21,213 bases of DNA. Source: Bacillota bacterium. GTDB taxonomy: Bacteria; Bacillota; Clostridia; Acetivibrionales; DSM-1351. Positions 1 to 7,364 of this stretch are shown here, in pieces; position 1 is the first letter of the stretch, and each line of letters starts with the position of its first letter. The stretch is taken from contig JAEZIV010000250.1 of NCBI GenBank assembly GCA_023436515.1, positions 1 through 21,213 on the forward strand. The letters run 5' to 3'. A model generated the notes under the pieces. That model searched no databases, was not told the origin of the DNA, and saw only the letters and a list, made by a program, of their open reading frames with translations. Both the position numbers and the translations under genes were made by a program.

Positions 1-3
1 GAC

Positions 4-1626
4 ATGTACAGGCTACTGATTGTAGAAGATGAAAAATGGGAAAGGGAAGGGCTCATTGAGTACCTTAATTGGGGTGAGCTGGGAGTAGAAATCGTAGGCG
101 CCGCTGCTAATGGGGTTCAGGGACTGAAATTGGCAAGAGAATGCTTTCCTGACTTGGTGCTTACGGATATAAAAATGCCGCTTATGGATGGAATTGAATT
201 TGCCAGGGAAGTTAGTCAATTTTTACCTGACTGCAAGTTTATATTCATAACAGGGTATGACGACTTCAAATACGCCAAGGAAGCAATACGTCTCGGGGCA
301 TATGAGTATCTGCTCAAGCCTGTGCAAAAGCATCATTTGATAGATGCAGTCAGCATGACTATACAAAAAATTGATGAGCGGAGAAATCAATCAGAATATA
401 TTTCCAGCTTAAAGCATCAATTAAGTGAAAGCTTGTATGAAGAAAGAGAACGCTTCTTAATCAGTCTAATGGAGGTTGAACAAAAGGAGCAGGTGGACCT
501 GGAAAGAATTGGCGTTTCTCCGTTGATTGCAGGGTCCTATGGGGTTTGTGCCGTAATCATGCGCTTTGACTTTGTTTCATCCTTTCAGAAAAAGGGATAT
601 AGTGAGAAGAGAATACATCAAAAGGAACTATTCCAGAGGATAAGCAGAGCGGTAGGAAACGATGGTATCGTAGCTAGAAATAGTAATGAAGCAAACGAGC
701 TTGTTATCTGTCTTCTAAATTCAAGCAATAACAGGGTGTTCATTGAAAACATTATCGGAGGGATCAAGCGGAAATGCCAAGAGGCTGACATACAAGAGGC
801 TGTGTTTGGGGTGGGGACCTTTTACAACTCACCCCAGGCCTTTTCTAAATCCTTATTCCAGGCAAGAAGTGCAATAGAACATATCTTTTTTATTAGGGAT
901 CAGGATATTTTATTTTACGAGGATATATCCAAAACGTCAGAGGCGTACGGAACAGAAGCATATACTTTATACTCATATGCAGTAGAGTATACAAAAAAGG
1001 TTCTGAACGGTATGGTTTCATTGGATTCAAAGGGTATATCCACTGTTGCAGATGAGTTGTTTGAAATGATTGAGCAGCAAACTGTAGACAAGGGAGCTGT
1101 GTGTAATCTAATTGCAGGACTGGTTGGAGAAATTTCAACACTGCTATTAAGCTATGATATATCCTTCACCCATAGATTGATAAGTGAAGATATTGTGGGT
1201 ACACTGTACGAATTTATTAAGCTGGAGCATATGAAGAATTGGCTAAAGGGGCTTCTGGAGCATGCCAACCGCTGTATATATGATAAAAAAAACAATAAAG
1301 AAGAAAACATAGTTGCCAAGATTATGGAAACTATTAATACTGAGTACAACAGCAGTATAGGTGCTGAGACTATTGCGCACAAGATGGGACTATCCCCAAA
1401 TTATCTCGGTGCTTTGTTTAAGAGATATACAGGAAAAAGCTTTACAGAGGTTTTGACAGAGGTTAGAATGCAAAGGGCTGAGGAACTATTGACTTCAGGA
1501 ACTGAGACACTTAATTATATCGCTGAGAGCACAGGCTACATAAATACTTCTCATTTTTGTAAGGTATTTAAGAAACGCTATGGAATGAGCCCGATGGATT
1601 ACAGAAAAAGGCATCAGGCCAATTAA
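4..1626 (+). CDS. YesN-type response regulator, receiver plus AraC-family DNA-binding domain
   Basis: A 540-aa cytoplasmic transcription regulator. The receiver domain covers about residues 1-120, with acidic pocket E8/D9, phosphoacceptor D55 (in LTDIKMP), T83 and K105 (in LLKPV). A long middle region (about 130-425) has no motif I can name. The C-terminal 105 residues are a double helix-turn-helix of the AraC/XylS type (GAETIAHKMGLSPNYLGALF, then the second helix pair around SHFCKVFKKRYGMSPMDYR). Only three bases precede the ATG, so the SD is outside the window; MYRLLIVEDE is a normal receiver N-terminus and supports this start. The kinase gene starts 17 bases after the stop, so the pair is co-transcribed. 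By family knowledge, such pairs sense extracellular sugars and activate the adjacent ABC importer. The promoter before the permease genes is the likely target (inference). Confidence 0.95.
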   Translation: MYRLLIVEDEKWEREGLIEYLNWGELGVEIVGAAANGVQGLKLARECFPDLVLTDIKMPLMDGIEFAREVSQFLPDCKFIFITGYDDFKYAKEAIRLGAYEYLLKPVQKHHLIDAVSMTIQKIDERRNQSEYISSLKHQLSESLYEERERFLISLMEVEQKEQVDLERIGVSPLIAGSYGVCAVIMRFDFVSSFQKKGYSEKRIHQKELFQRISRAVGNDGIVARNSNEANELVICLLNSSNNRVFIENIIGGIKRKCQEADIQEAVFGVGTFYNSPQAFSKSLFQARSAIEHIFFIRDQDILFYEDISKTSEAYGTEAYTLYSYAVEYTKKVLNGMVSLDSKGISTVADELFEMIEQQTVDKGAVCNLIAGLVGEISTLLLSYDISFTHRLISEDIVGTLYEFIKLEHMKNWLKGLLEHANRCIYDKKNNKEENIVAKIMETINTEYNSSIGAETIAHKMGLSPNYLGALFKRYTGKSFTEVLTEVRMQRAEELLTSGTETLNYIAESTGYINTSHFCKVFKKRYGMSPMDYRKRHQAN

Positions 1627-1643
1627 TTAATGAGGTAGATATA

Positions 1644-3443
1644 ATGAATATATACAAAAGAATTATATTCTTTTTTAGCAACATGCATGTAGTATGGAAG
1701 TTTACGCTGGCGTACTTTATAATAATTGCATTGCCTGTTATTGGTACGGGCTTGTACATTAATAACAGCACAAACAAGGCTGTTATTCATCAAGCAGGTT
1801 TACTGGCTAAGCAGAGTCTTATTCAAAAAAGAGAGATTATCAATCAAAAAATTGAAAGCATAGAAAGAACCTCCATATCAATAGCATATAATCCACAGAT
1901 TCTCAAGTATGTTGAGGATAACTTTAAGAACGACTATCAGGGCTATGAAGAATATAATTATACCTTTTCCCCTCTGTTCGGAAGCTATATCATGCAGAAC
2001 AAGTATATATATGAGACCATGCTGTATCTTGACAACAGTACCTTCCCGGACGGATGGAATGACATATACCAAATGTCTGATATTAGGGGAGATGAGTGGT
2101 ATTCTGAATTGCTGGACGATAATCTAGCACTGAGAAGATGGAGCTCGGTACATATGTCTAAAACTAAAAAAATTACCGGTAATATTGGAAGAGACCATGT
2201 TCTGTCCTTATGTCAAAAGCTTATATCCTTTAATGATAAGAGCTGTACAGGGCTATTAGAAATAGAGATTTCCGAAAAGGTATTATTTGAAAATTTAGCA
2301 GGAGAAAAAAACCAGGGAGAATACTATCTTGTATTTGATGCAAAGGGAGACATTGTATCCCATAATTCATACAAGTTTTTACCGGAGAAATACAAGAATG
2401 AGGTAATCCCGGATATATCAAAAAAGGAGATAAACGGTGTATATACTCTGGATAATGAAAACCTGATAATCTATTCAATACCGCTGGTTAATATAGACAG
2501 CCGTTTGGTAGGTATAATTCCCCTTGAAAGCTTTTTAAAAAGTGAAGCAAATTATACCCTTATAGTTGCTTGTGTTATTATAGTTGCACTTTTAATGTTT
2601 GGAGTAATCATTTATTTTGTCACAAAGCGTCTGACCAGAAGATTAAAGCTGTTGGTCAAAGGCTTAAAATCAGTCAGAGATGAGAATATTAACATAAAGA
2701 TGCCTGTGGACAATCATGATGAGTTTGGTGAATTGACTGAAAGCTTTAACCACATGACCGATAGAATCCATAGCTTAATTGAGAGGGTCTATAAGGCCCA
2801 GATTACCGAGAAGGAATCAGAACTTAAGGCTCTGGAGGCCCAGATAAATCCCCACTTCTTATACAATACTCTTTCCACCATATCCTGGATGGCCAGAAAG
2901 GTAAAGGCAGATAATATAGACCACTTATCCCTTCAATTATCTCAGTTTTACAGGCTGGTTCTGAGTAAGGGCAAGTCTGTTATTACGGTTCAGGATGAAA
3001 TAAATCTTCTTAAAGCATATGTAGAGATTGAAAAGATCAGATTCGAGAATATGCTTCATGTTGAATATGACCTGGATGAGAAGGCATTGTCATATACAAT
3101 GATTAAAATTATTCTCCAGCCAATTGCAGAGAATACCATAAACCATGGGATTCTGCCCAAGGAATGCCGGGGGACGATGATTGTTAAACTTCGTCAGGAC
3201 GAAGAGAATCTCTATTTTACAATAATAGATGACGGAATTGGTATGAGCAGAAGTACACTGGAGAGTGTTAAGAATGGACAGATAGTCAAGAGCAAAGAAA
3301 GCGGCTACGCCATTAACAATATAATGGAACGTTTAAAATCAGTATATGGCGAAAAAGCAGTTATATCAATTGTTAGCCGTCCCGGCATTGGCTGCGCTGT
3401 TAAAATTGTTATTCCAAAATCACCGATGTTTCCGAATTTTTGA
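1644..3443 (+). CDS. YesM-type sensor histidine kinase
   Basis: A 599-aa membrane sensor. TM1 lies at about 15-36, followed by an extracytoplasmic sensor region of about 265 residues (probably a Cache-like fold, inferred from size). TM2 is at about 305-327, then a HAMP linker. The kinase core is of the LytS/YesM class: phosphoacceptor H404 in INPHFLYNTL, N-box around N497 (AENTINHG) and G-box D529-D-G-I-G. SD GAGG at 1632-1635 sits 8 bases before the ATG. It would phosphorylate the preceding response regulator on D55 when ligand, or ligand-loaded binding protein, is sensed outside the cell. The substrate is unknown; the downstream hydrolases suggest xylan-derived oligosaccharides. The stop codon is followed within six bases by the long palindrome of the next intergenic region. 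Confidence 0.95.
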   Translation: MNIYKRIIFFFSNMHVVWKFTLAYFIIIALPVIGTGLYINNSTNKAVIHQAGLLAKQSLIQKREIINQKIESIERTSISIAYNPQILKYVEDNFKNDYQGYEEYNYTFSPLFGSYIMQNKYIYETMLYLDNSTFPDGWNDIYQMSDIRGDEWYSELLDDNLALRRWSSVHMSKTKKITGNIGRDHVLSLCQKLISFNDKSCTGLLEIEISEKVLFENLAGEKNQGEYYLVFDAKGDIVSHNSYKFLPEKYKNEVIPDISKKEINGVYTLDNENLIIYSIPLVNIDSRLVGIIPLESFLKSEANYTLIVACVIIVALLMFGVIIYFVTKRLTRRLKLLVKGLKSVRDENINIKMPVDNHDEFGELTESFNHMTDRIHSLIERVYKAQITEKESELKALEAQINPHFLYNTLSTISWMARKVKADNIDHLSLQLSQFYRLVLSKGKSVITVQDEINLLKAYVEIEKIRFENMLHVEYDLDEKALSYTMIKIILQPIAENTINHGILPKECRGTMIVKLRQDEENLYFTIIDDGIGMSRSTLESVKNGQIVKSKESGYAINNIMERLKSVYGEKAVISIVSRPGIGCAVKIVIPKSPMFPNF

Positions 3444-3448
3444 TATAG

Positions 3449-3555
3449 GAATTGGTTTAGAAAATTGAACAGGTAGCAGAAGCCACCTATAATAAACTTG
3501 TAAGAAGTTTAAGAGAGGTGTGTATTCTCTACCTGTTATATTTGTAAACCAATTT
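3449..3555. repeat. Long interrupted palindrome between the sensor kinase and the importer genes
   Basis: Four nested inverted repeats share one centre near 3502. They are AATTGGTTTA (3450-3459) with TAAACCAATT (3545-3554); AACAGGTAG (3468-3476) with CTACCTGTT (3529-3537), continued by AGAA/TTCT after one bulged base; CACCT (3484-3488) with AGGTG (3516-3520); and TAAACTT (3493-3499) with AAGTTTA (3505-3511), closing on the 5-base loop GTAAG. AAAT/ATTT (3462-3465/3540-3543) adds pairs in register. A read-through RNA from the kinase gene could therefore fold into a hairpin of about 105 nt. The candidate promoter lies in the left half, so initiated transcripts would lack that half. It may be an operator, a read-through barrier or processing site, or a small repeat element. 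Confidence 0.8.
3465..3493 (+). promoter_or_regulatory. Predicted sigma-A promoter of the importer operon
   Basis: TTGAAC (3465-3470), a 17-base spacer and a perfect TATAAT (3488-3493). Transcription would start near 3500, giving a leader of about 95 nt before the permease ATG. The outer palindrome arm AATTGGTTTA lies just upstream of the -35, a usual position for an AraC-family activator site, and the AACAGGTAG arm lies between the -35 and the -10. Confidence 0.65.
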
Positions 3556-3590
3556 ATTCATTTTTATGTCAAGCATTAGGAGAGGTGTGT
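3513..3590 (+). repeat. 11-base direct repeat in the importer leader, one copy being the SD
   Basis: GAGAGGTGTGT occurs exactly at 3513-3523 and again at 3580-3590. The second copy is the core of the permease SD (AGGAGAGG, 3578-3585, 9 bases before the ATG). The first copy has no start codon at a suitable distance. In the predicted transcript AGAGA (3512-3516) can pair with TCTCT (3526-3530), leaving most of the first copy in the loop. Confidence 0.7.
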
Positions 3591-3594
3591 TACA

Positions 3595-4572
3595 ATGAAG
3601 CAAGAAATCGTTACAAACAATGATCTTCTTAGCAAAAAAAAGAGAGCATTTCGTAGTGTATTCTATGAACAAAGATATCTGATGATTTTAGTGCTCCCTG
3701 TTGTGTTATGGATGATTATATTTAACTATATTCCTATGTTGGGCCTTGTAATCTCTTTCAAGGAATATAATCCTTTTCTGGGTCCTATTCAGGGATTTAT
3801 TAAGAGTCCTTGGGTTGGTCTGGATCATTTTGTTGAAGCGTTTACCGACAAATATTTCTTATATTCACTTTGGAATACAATTAAATACAGTATGTTGAAT
3901 TTGATTGTTGGCTTTCCGTTTCCAATTATTTTCGCTATCCTGCTAAATGAATTGATGGGTTCAAAATTCAAAAAGTTTGTTCAGACAGTGAGTTATCTCC
4001 CGCACTTTATTTCATGGGTTTTTGTAATCGGCTTTATATATGTAATATTTGCTGTGGACAATGGTATGGTAAACGGACTCTTGTTGAAGCTTGGTATTGT
4101 CGACGAAGCAATACCCTTCCTGGCGACGCCTGAATACATGCCTGCTATGGTCATATTGTCTCAGGTGTGGAAATCCTTTGGCTGGAATTCTATCATCTAT
4201 ATAGCAGCTATAACCAATATTGATCCAACAATGTACGAAGCGGCTACTGTGGATGGAGCCGGCAGATTTGCGAAGATAAGGTACATTACCTTACCATCAA
4301 TCAAGCCTACTATTGTAATTTTGTTAATATTCAACATAGGTGGACTCATAAGCGCGAATTTTGGTTTCTTCGAACAGATGTATCTCCTTTCAAATTCAAT
4401 GATTCAGGATGCAGTTGAGATTGTGGACACCTATACTTATAAAATGGGAATAGTATTATCAAGGTATTCCTATGCTACTGCAGTAGGTTTGTTCAGGTCG
4501 GTTGCAGCAGTTATACTTCTATCCGGTGCCAATTTTATATCAAGGAAATTGACCGGCGAGAGTCTATACTAA
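3595..4572 (+). CDS. Oligosaccharide ABC transporter permease, LplB type
   Basis: A 325-aa inner-membrane subunit with about six hydrophobic helices. The first is at about 28-48, followed by the family-typical stretch FNYIPMLGLVISFKEYNPF. The cytoplasmic EAA loop, which docks the ATPase, is at 215-223 (EAATVDGAG) followed by RFAKIRYITLPSIKP. Length and opening match the LplB class of the CUT1 sugar importers. The SD AGGAGAGG is 9 bases before the ATG. It forms the heterodimeric channel with the next gene, whose SD overlaps this stop codon, so the two are translationally close. No ATPase gene lies in the cluster. Family membership is clear; the transported sugar is inferred only from the hydrolases downstream. 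Confidence 0.93.
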   Translation: MKQEIVTNNDLLSKKKRAFRSVFYEQRYLMILVLPVVLWMIIFNYIPMLGLVISFKEYNPFLGPIQGFIKSPWVGLDHFVEAFTDKYFLYSLWNTIKYSMLNLIVGFPFPIIFAILLNELMGSKFKKFVQTVSYLPHFISWVFVIGFIYVIFAVDNGMVNGLLLKLGIVDEAIPFLATPEYMPAMVILSQVWKSFGWNSIIYIAAITNIDPTMYEAATVDGAGRFAKIRYITLPSIKPTIVILLIFNIGGLISANFGFFEQMYLLSNSMIQDAVEIVDTYTYKMGIVLSRYSYATAVGLFRSVAAVILLSGANFISRKLTGESLY

Positions 4573-4585
4573 GGGAGGAAAAATC

Positions 4586-5464
4586 ATGCAAAAAGTTCGT
4601 AAATTATCTGGCGACAATGTTTTTGACATATGCAATATGATCTTTATGTGCTTTATTATATTAATAACGCTGTATCCGTTCTACTATGTAATCATTTCTT
4701 CATTAAATGATCCGACTGATTTGTTAAGAGGACCAGTATATTTGTTACCCAGAAAGTGGTCGGTTACTAATTACGTTTACATATTTCAGGATAAGGAAAT
4801 TCTAAAAGCAGCCTTTATCACAGTGGCTCGTACAGTGATAGGTAGTGCTAGTGCAGTGCTTTTTACAGCTGCATTTGCATATGGTGTTTCAAAGAATACG
4901 CTATTAGGACGTAAGTTTTTCATTGGTATGGCATTGGTAACAATGTATTTCAGCGGAGGCTTGATTCCAAGCTATATTTTGATAGCACATGGTCTTAAGC
5001 TTCAGGGTAACTTCCTGGTGTTTATCATACCTAATCTGTTTAATGCCTTTAATGCATTCATAATGATGTCCTTTTTCAGAGGAATCTCTTCTGAAATGGA
5101 GGAATCGGCTAAAATTGATGGGGCTAATGACATTATAATCTTCTTCAAGTTAATTCTTCCTATATCAATGCCTATTTTAGCTACAGTAGCTCTTTTCAAT
5201 GGTGTTTTCCACTGGAATTCATGGTTTGATGCTATGCTTTACGGCGGAAGGAAGCTTGAAACCCTCCAGCAGTATCTTGTCAAATCTATTCAATCGGCTT
5301 CGGTAAGTGCACAAGCAGCCGCCTATGTATCAAATACAGGTATTAGCTCAACCTCTATCAGGTTGACAACAATGGTAGTAACAGCATTTCCTATTGTACT
5401 AGCATATCCCTTCCTTCAAAGATACTTTGTAAAGGGAGTAATGATTGGATCATTAAAAGGATAA
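4586..5464 (+). CDS. Oligosaccharide ABC transporter permease, YtcP/AraQ type
   Basis: A 292-aa inner-membrane subunit with about six helices. It opens with a short cytoplasmic tail, then TM1 (FMCFIILITLYPFYYVIISS) and the region IISSLNDPTDLLRGPVYLLP, typical of the second permease of LplB/YtcP pairs. The EAA loop is at 172-181 (EESAKIDGAN), followed by FFKLILPISMPI. SD AAGGGAGG (4571-4578) begins inside the stop codon of the preceding permease, 7 bases before the ATG. It partners with that permease and receives substrate from the lipoprotein encoded next. A small stem-loop separates it from that gene. Confidence 0.93.
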   Translation: MQKVRKLSGDNVFDICNMIFMCFIILITLYPFYYVIISSLNDPTDLLRGPVYLLPRKWSVTNYVYIFQDKEILKAAFITVARTVIGSASAVLFTAAFAYGVSKNTLLGRKFFIGMALVTMYFSGGLIPSYILIAHGLKLQGNFLVFIIPNLFNAFNAFIMMSFFRGISSEMEESAKIDGANDIIIFFKLILPISMPILATVALFNGVFHWNSWFDAMLYGGRKLETLQQYLVKSIQSASVSAQAAAYVSNTGISSTSIRLTTMVVTAFPIVLAYPFLQRYFVKGVMIGSLKG

Positions 5465-5474
5465 TTCTTGTATT

Positions 5475-5496
5475 ATCCCGGGCTTAACACCTGGAT
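5475..5496 (+). other. Small stem-loop between permease and binding-protein genes
   Basis: ATCCCGG (5475-5481) pairs with CCTGGAT (5490-5496) with one C/T mismatch, around an 8-base loop. It is followed by AAAATAAAA, not by a T run, so it is not a terminator. It could be an RNA processing or 5'-protection site that lets the binding protein be made in excess over the permeases. That role is inference. Confidence 0.4.
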
Positions 5497-5525
5497 AAAA
5501 TAAAACAATTATGGAGGAGAATATT

Positions 5526-7235
5526 ATGAAAAGAAAGCAATTCAAAGTATTTGCTACTATTATGGCTTTGTTGATTTGTGTCTCTATCGTAATGACCGGT
5601 TGCGGCGGGTCAGGCGATACAGCACAGGAAAGTACAAAGGAACCGGTAGCTAGCAGTACTGCAGCACCAGAAACTTCTACAGATTCAAATTCTACTCAAA
5701 TGTCCTGGCAAAAGGATACCTCACCATTTAGCTTTGATATGTATTTCTTTGGTGCATGGGGAACTGGTTATCCATGGAGAGGTAGTGTGGTTGAAAAGTA
5801 CATTACAGAAGCAACAGGAGTTACTCCAAACATAATTATTCCAACAGGAAATGAAAAAGAGTATCTAAATGTAATGATTGCCTCCAATGACTTACCGGAT
5901 GCAATGGTTCTAGAATGGGCTCAGCCTGAGACTAAGAAGCTCATCCAGTCAGGCAATATCCTTGCTATTGATGATTTATCAGCTGCTCATGCTCCTGAAT
6001 TGATGGGTATGATTGCAGATGAAATAAAATCATATCATAAGCAAGATGATGGAAAGCTTTACTATCTGCCATCATTCTTCAGCTCAAAAGAGGAATTTGA
6101 TGCTGGTTTGGAAAAGCATAATGCAAGACCATTATTTATCCTGAAGGGTATATACGAAGCTTTGGGAAGTCCAAAGGTAGATACACCAGAGGCGTTCCTG
6201 CAATTATTAAAGGATATTAAAGCAAAATACCCAGATGTTAAGCCATTTGCTATAGAACCTCCAGTTGACGTAAATCAATTTGGTTTGATGGGAAGCTATA
6301 CTTTAGCGTACTTCACTGGTATTTTTGCACCTGAAACCTTAGCTAAGGATCAGTATCTTGAAAATGACAAGATAAGGTTGATATTTGAGAATGAAAACTA
6401 CGTTGAAGCAGTTAGATTCTTAAACAAGATATACAATGAAGGTCTTATAAGTGTAGATACTCTTATGATGAAGCATGAAAACTTCGGTGAAACTACACAA
6501 TCAGCTCAGTTTGCAGTAACCGGAAGCTTCCCAATTGATATCTGGAAGACTCATAATCCAAAAGTTATGGCTCTTACAAATGATGAATCAAAAACCTATA
6601 TGCCACTTGAGTTCTTCAAGGTTGACGGTAAGGAACCACAGTATGCTGGTGGTAGAGGTGCAGGTTGGGTTGGTTCTATGGTAACAAAGAATGCTAAAAA
6701 TCCTGAACGTATTATCAGATACTTCCAGTACTTATGGAGCGATGAAGGACAGTTAGCTAACCTCTTCGGTAAGGAAGGCGAAACTTACGAAATGAGAGAC
6801 GGACTTCCATATTACAAGGATGAAATCCTGAAGGAAATGGAAACTGATGCTGCAAACTTCGCAAATAAGTATGGCTTTGAGGCAAGAGCTGTAATGTGGA
6901 GATCCAAGTGGGCTGGCTGGCAGAAAATTGCTGTGGCACCTCAGGCTTATGCTGATTATCTGAATTCTGTTAAGAGCTATGGTGTTGACATATGGGATAA
7001 GGGTCTGGATAATCTTGATCCTGATACAGCTTCTAATGAAGGTGTAGCATATGCAAAGATTAAGAATATCTGGAACAAATATCTGTCTAAGATGATTCTT
7101 GCTAAGACTGATGCAGAATTTGACTCTACTTATCAAGCAGCTATGAAGGAAATTCAAGATGCAGGCCTTGAAAAGGTTAAGGCAGTTATGACAGAAAACC
7201 ATATAAAGGATGCTGCTAAAAAGCAGGGTAAGTAA
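5526..7235 (+). CDS. Extracellular solute-binding lipoprotein, LplA/YtcQ type
   Basis: A 569-aa lipoprotein that captures the oligosaccharide outside the membrane and hands it to the two permeases. The N-terminus MKRKQFK, a hydrophobic core and the lipobox MTGC place the lipidated cysteine at C26. A Ser/Thr/Glu-rich linker to about residue 60 follows, then the two-lobe binding domain. The length (about 540-570 aa) is typical of LplA-class proteins that accept large glycans. An upstream in-frame ATG at 5511 was rejected: the SD GGAGGAG (5513-5519) lies inside that reading and serves the ATG at 5526 with a 6-base gap. The protein is flanked by two RNA hairpins. Clear W- and Y-rich patches (MSWQKDTSPFSFDMYFFGAW; RSKWAGWQKIAVAP) fit sugar stacking, but the ligand cannot be deduced. 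Confidence 0.93.
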   Translation: MKRKQFKVFATIMALLICVSIVMTGCGGSGDTAQESTKEPVASSTAAPETSTDSNSTQMSWQKDTSPFSFDMYFFGAWGTGYPWRGSVVEKYITEATGVTPNIIIPTGNEKEYLNVMIASNDLPDAMVLEWAQPETKKLIQSGNILAIDDLSAAHAPELMGMIADEIKSYHKQDDGKLYYLPSFFSSKEEFDAGLEKHNARPLFILKGIYEALGSPKVDTPEAFLQLLKDIKAKYPDVKPFAIEPPVDVNQFGLMGSYTLAYFTGIFAPETLAKDQYLENDKIRLIFENENYVEAVRFLNKIYNEGLISVDTLMMKHENFGETTQSAQFAVTGSFPIDIWKTHNPKVMALTNDESKTYMPLEFFKVDGKEPQYAGGRGAGWVGSMVTKNAKNPERIIRYFQYLWSDEGQLANLFGKEGETYEMRDGLPYYKDEILKEMETDAANFANKYGFEARAVMWRSKWAGWQKIAVAPQAYADYLNSVKSYGVDIWDKGLDNLDPDTASNEGVAYAKIKNIWNKYLSKMILAKTDAEFDSTYQAAMKEIQDAGLEKVKAVMTENHIKDAAKKQGK

Positions 7236-7250
7236 GAACAATATATCTAA

Positions 7251-7286
7251 ATTAGACAAGGCTGCCATTGAGCAGCCTTGTCTAAT
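7251..7286 (+). terminator. Perfect 15-bp stem-loop after the binding-protein gene, likely partial terminator or mRNA stabiliser
   Basis: ATTAGACAAGGCTGC (7251-7265) is perfectly complementary to GCAGCCTTGTCTAAT (7272-7286), with the 6-base loop CATTGA. The bases after it are ATTTAAAG, a poor T tract, so termination is probably incomplete. It lies 15 bases past the stop of the binding-protein gene and 79 bases before the first GH95 gene. I found no convincing promoter in those 79 bases, so the GH95 genes are probably served by read-through. Confidence 0.75.
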
Positions 7287-7364
7287 ATTTAAAGAAATAG
7301 TAAAGTTATTCTAAATGAGTACTTGCATTTTTGTGAGATGGACTGATGACAGGGAGGAAGACAC

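Noticed and set aside
3520..3579. A 19-codon GTG-started reading frame in the importer leader, ending at the permease SD, as a possible leader peptide.
   Set aside because: The SD-like string ends one base before the GTG, too close for initiation, and the codons show no regulatory pattern.
6753..7268. A 171-codon open frame on the - strand.
   Set aside because: It lies antisense within the clearly coding binding-protein gene, has no SD and no recognisable domain; a chance shadow.
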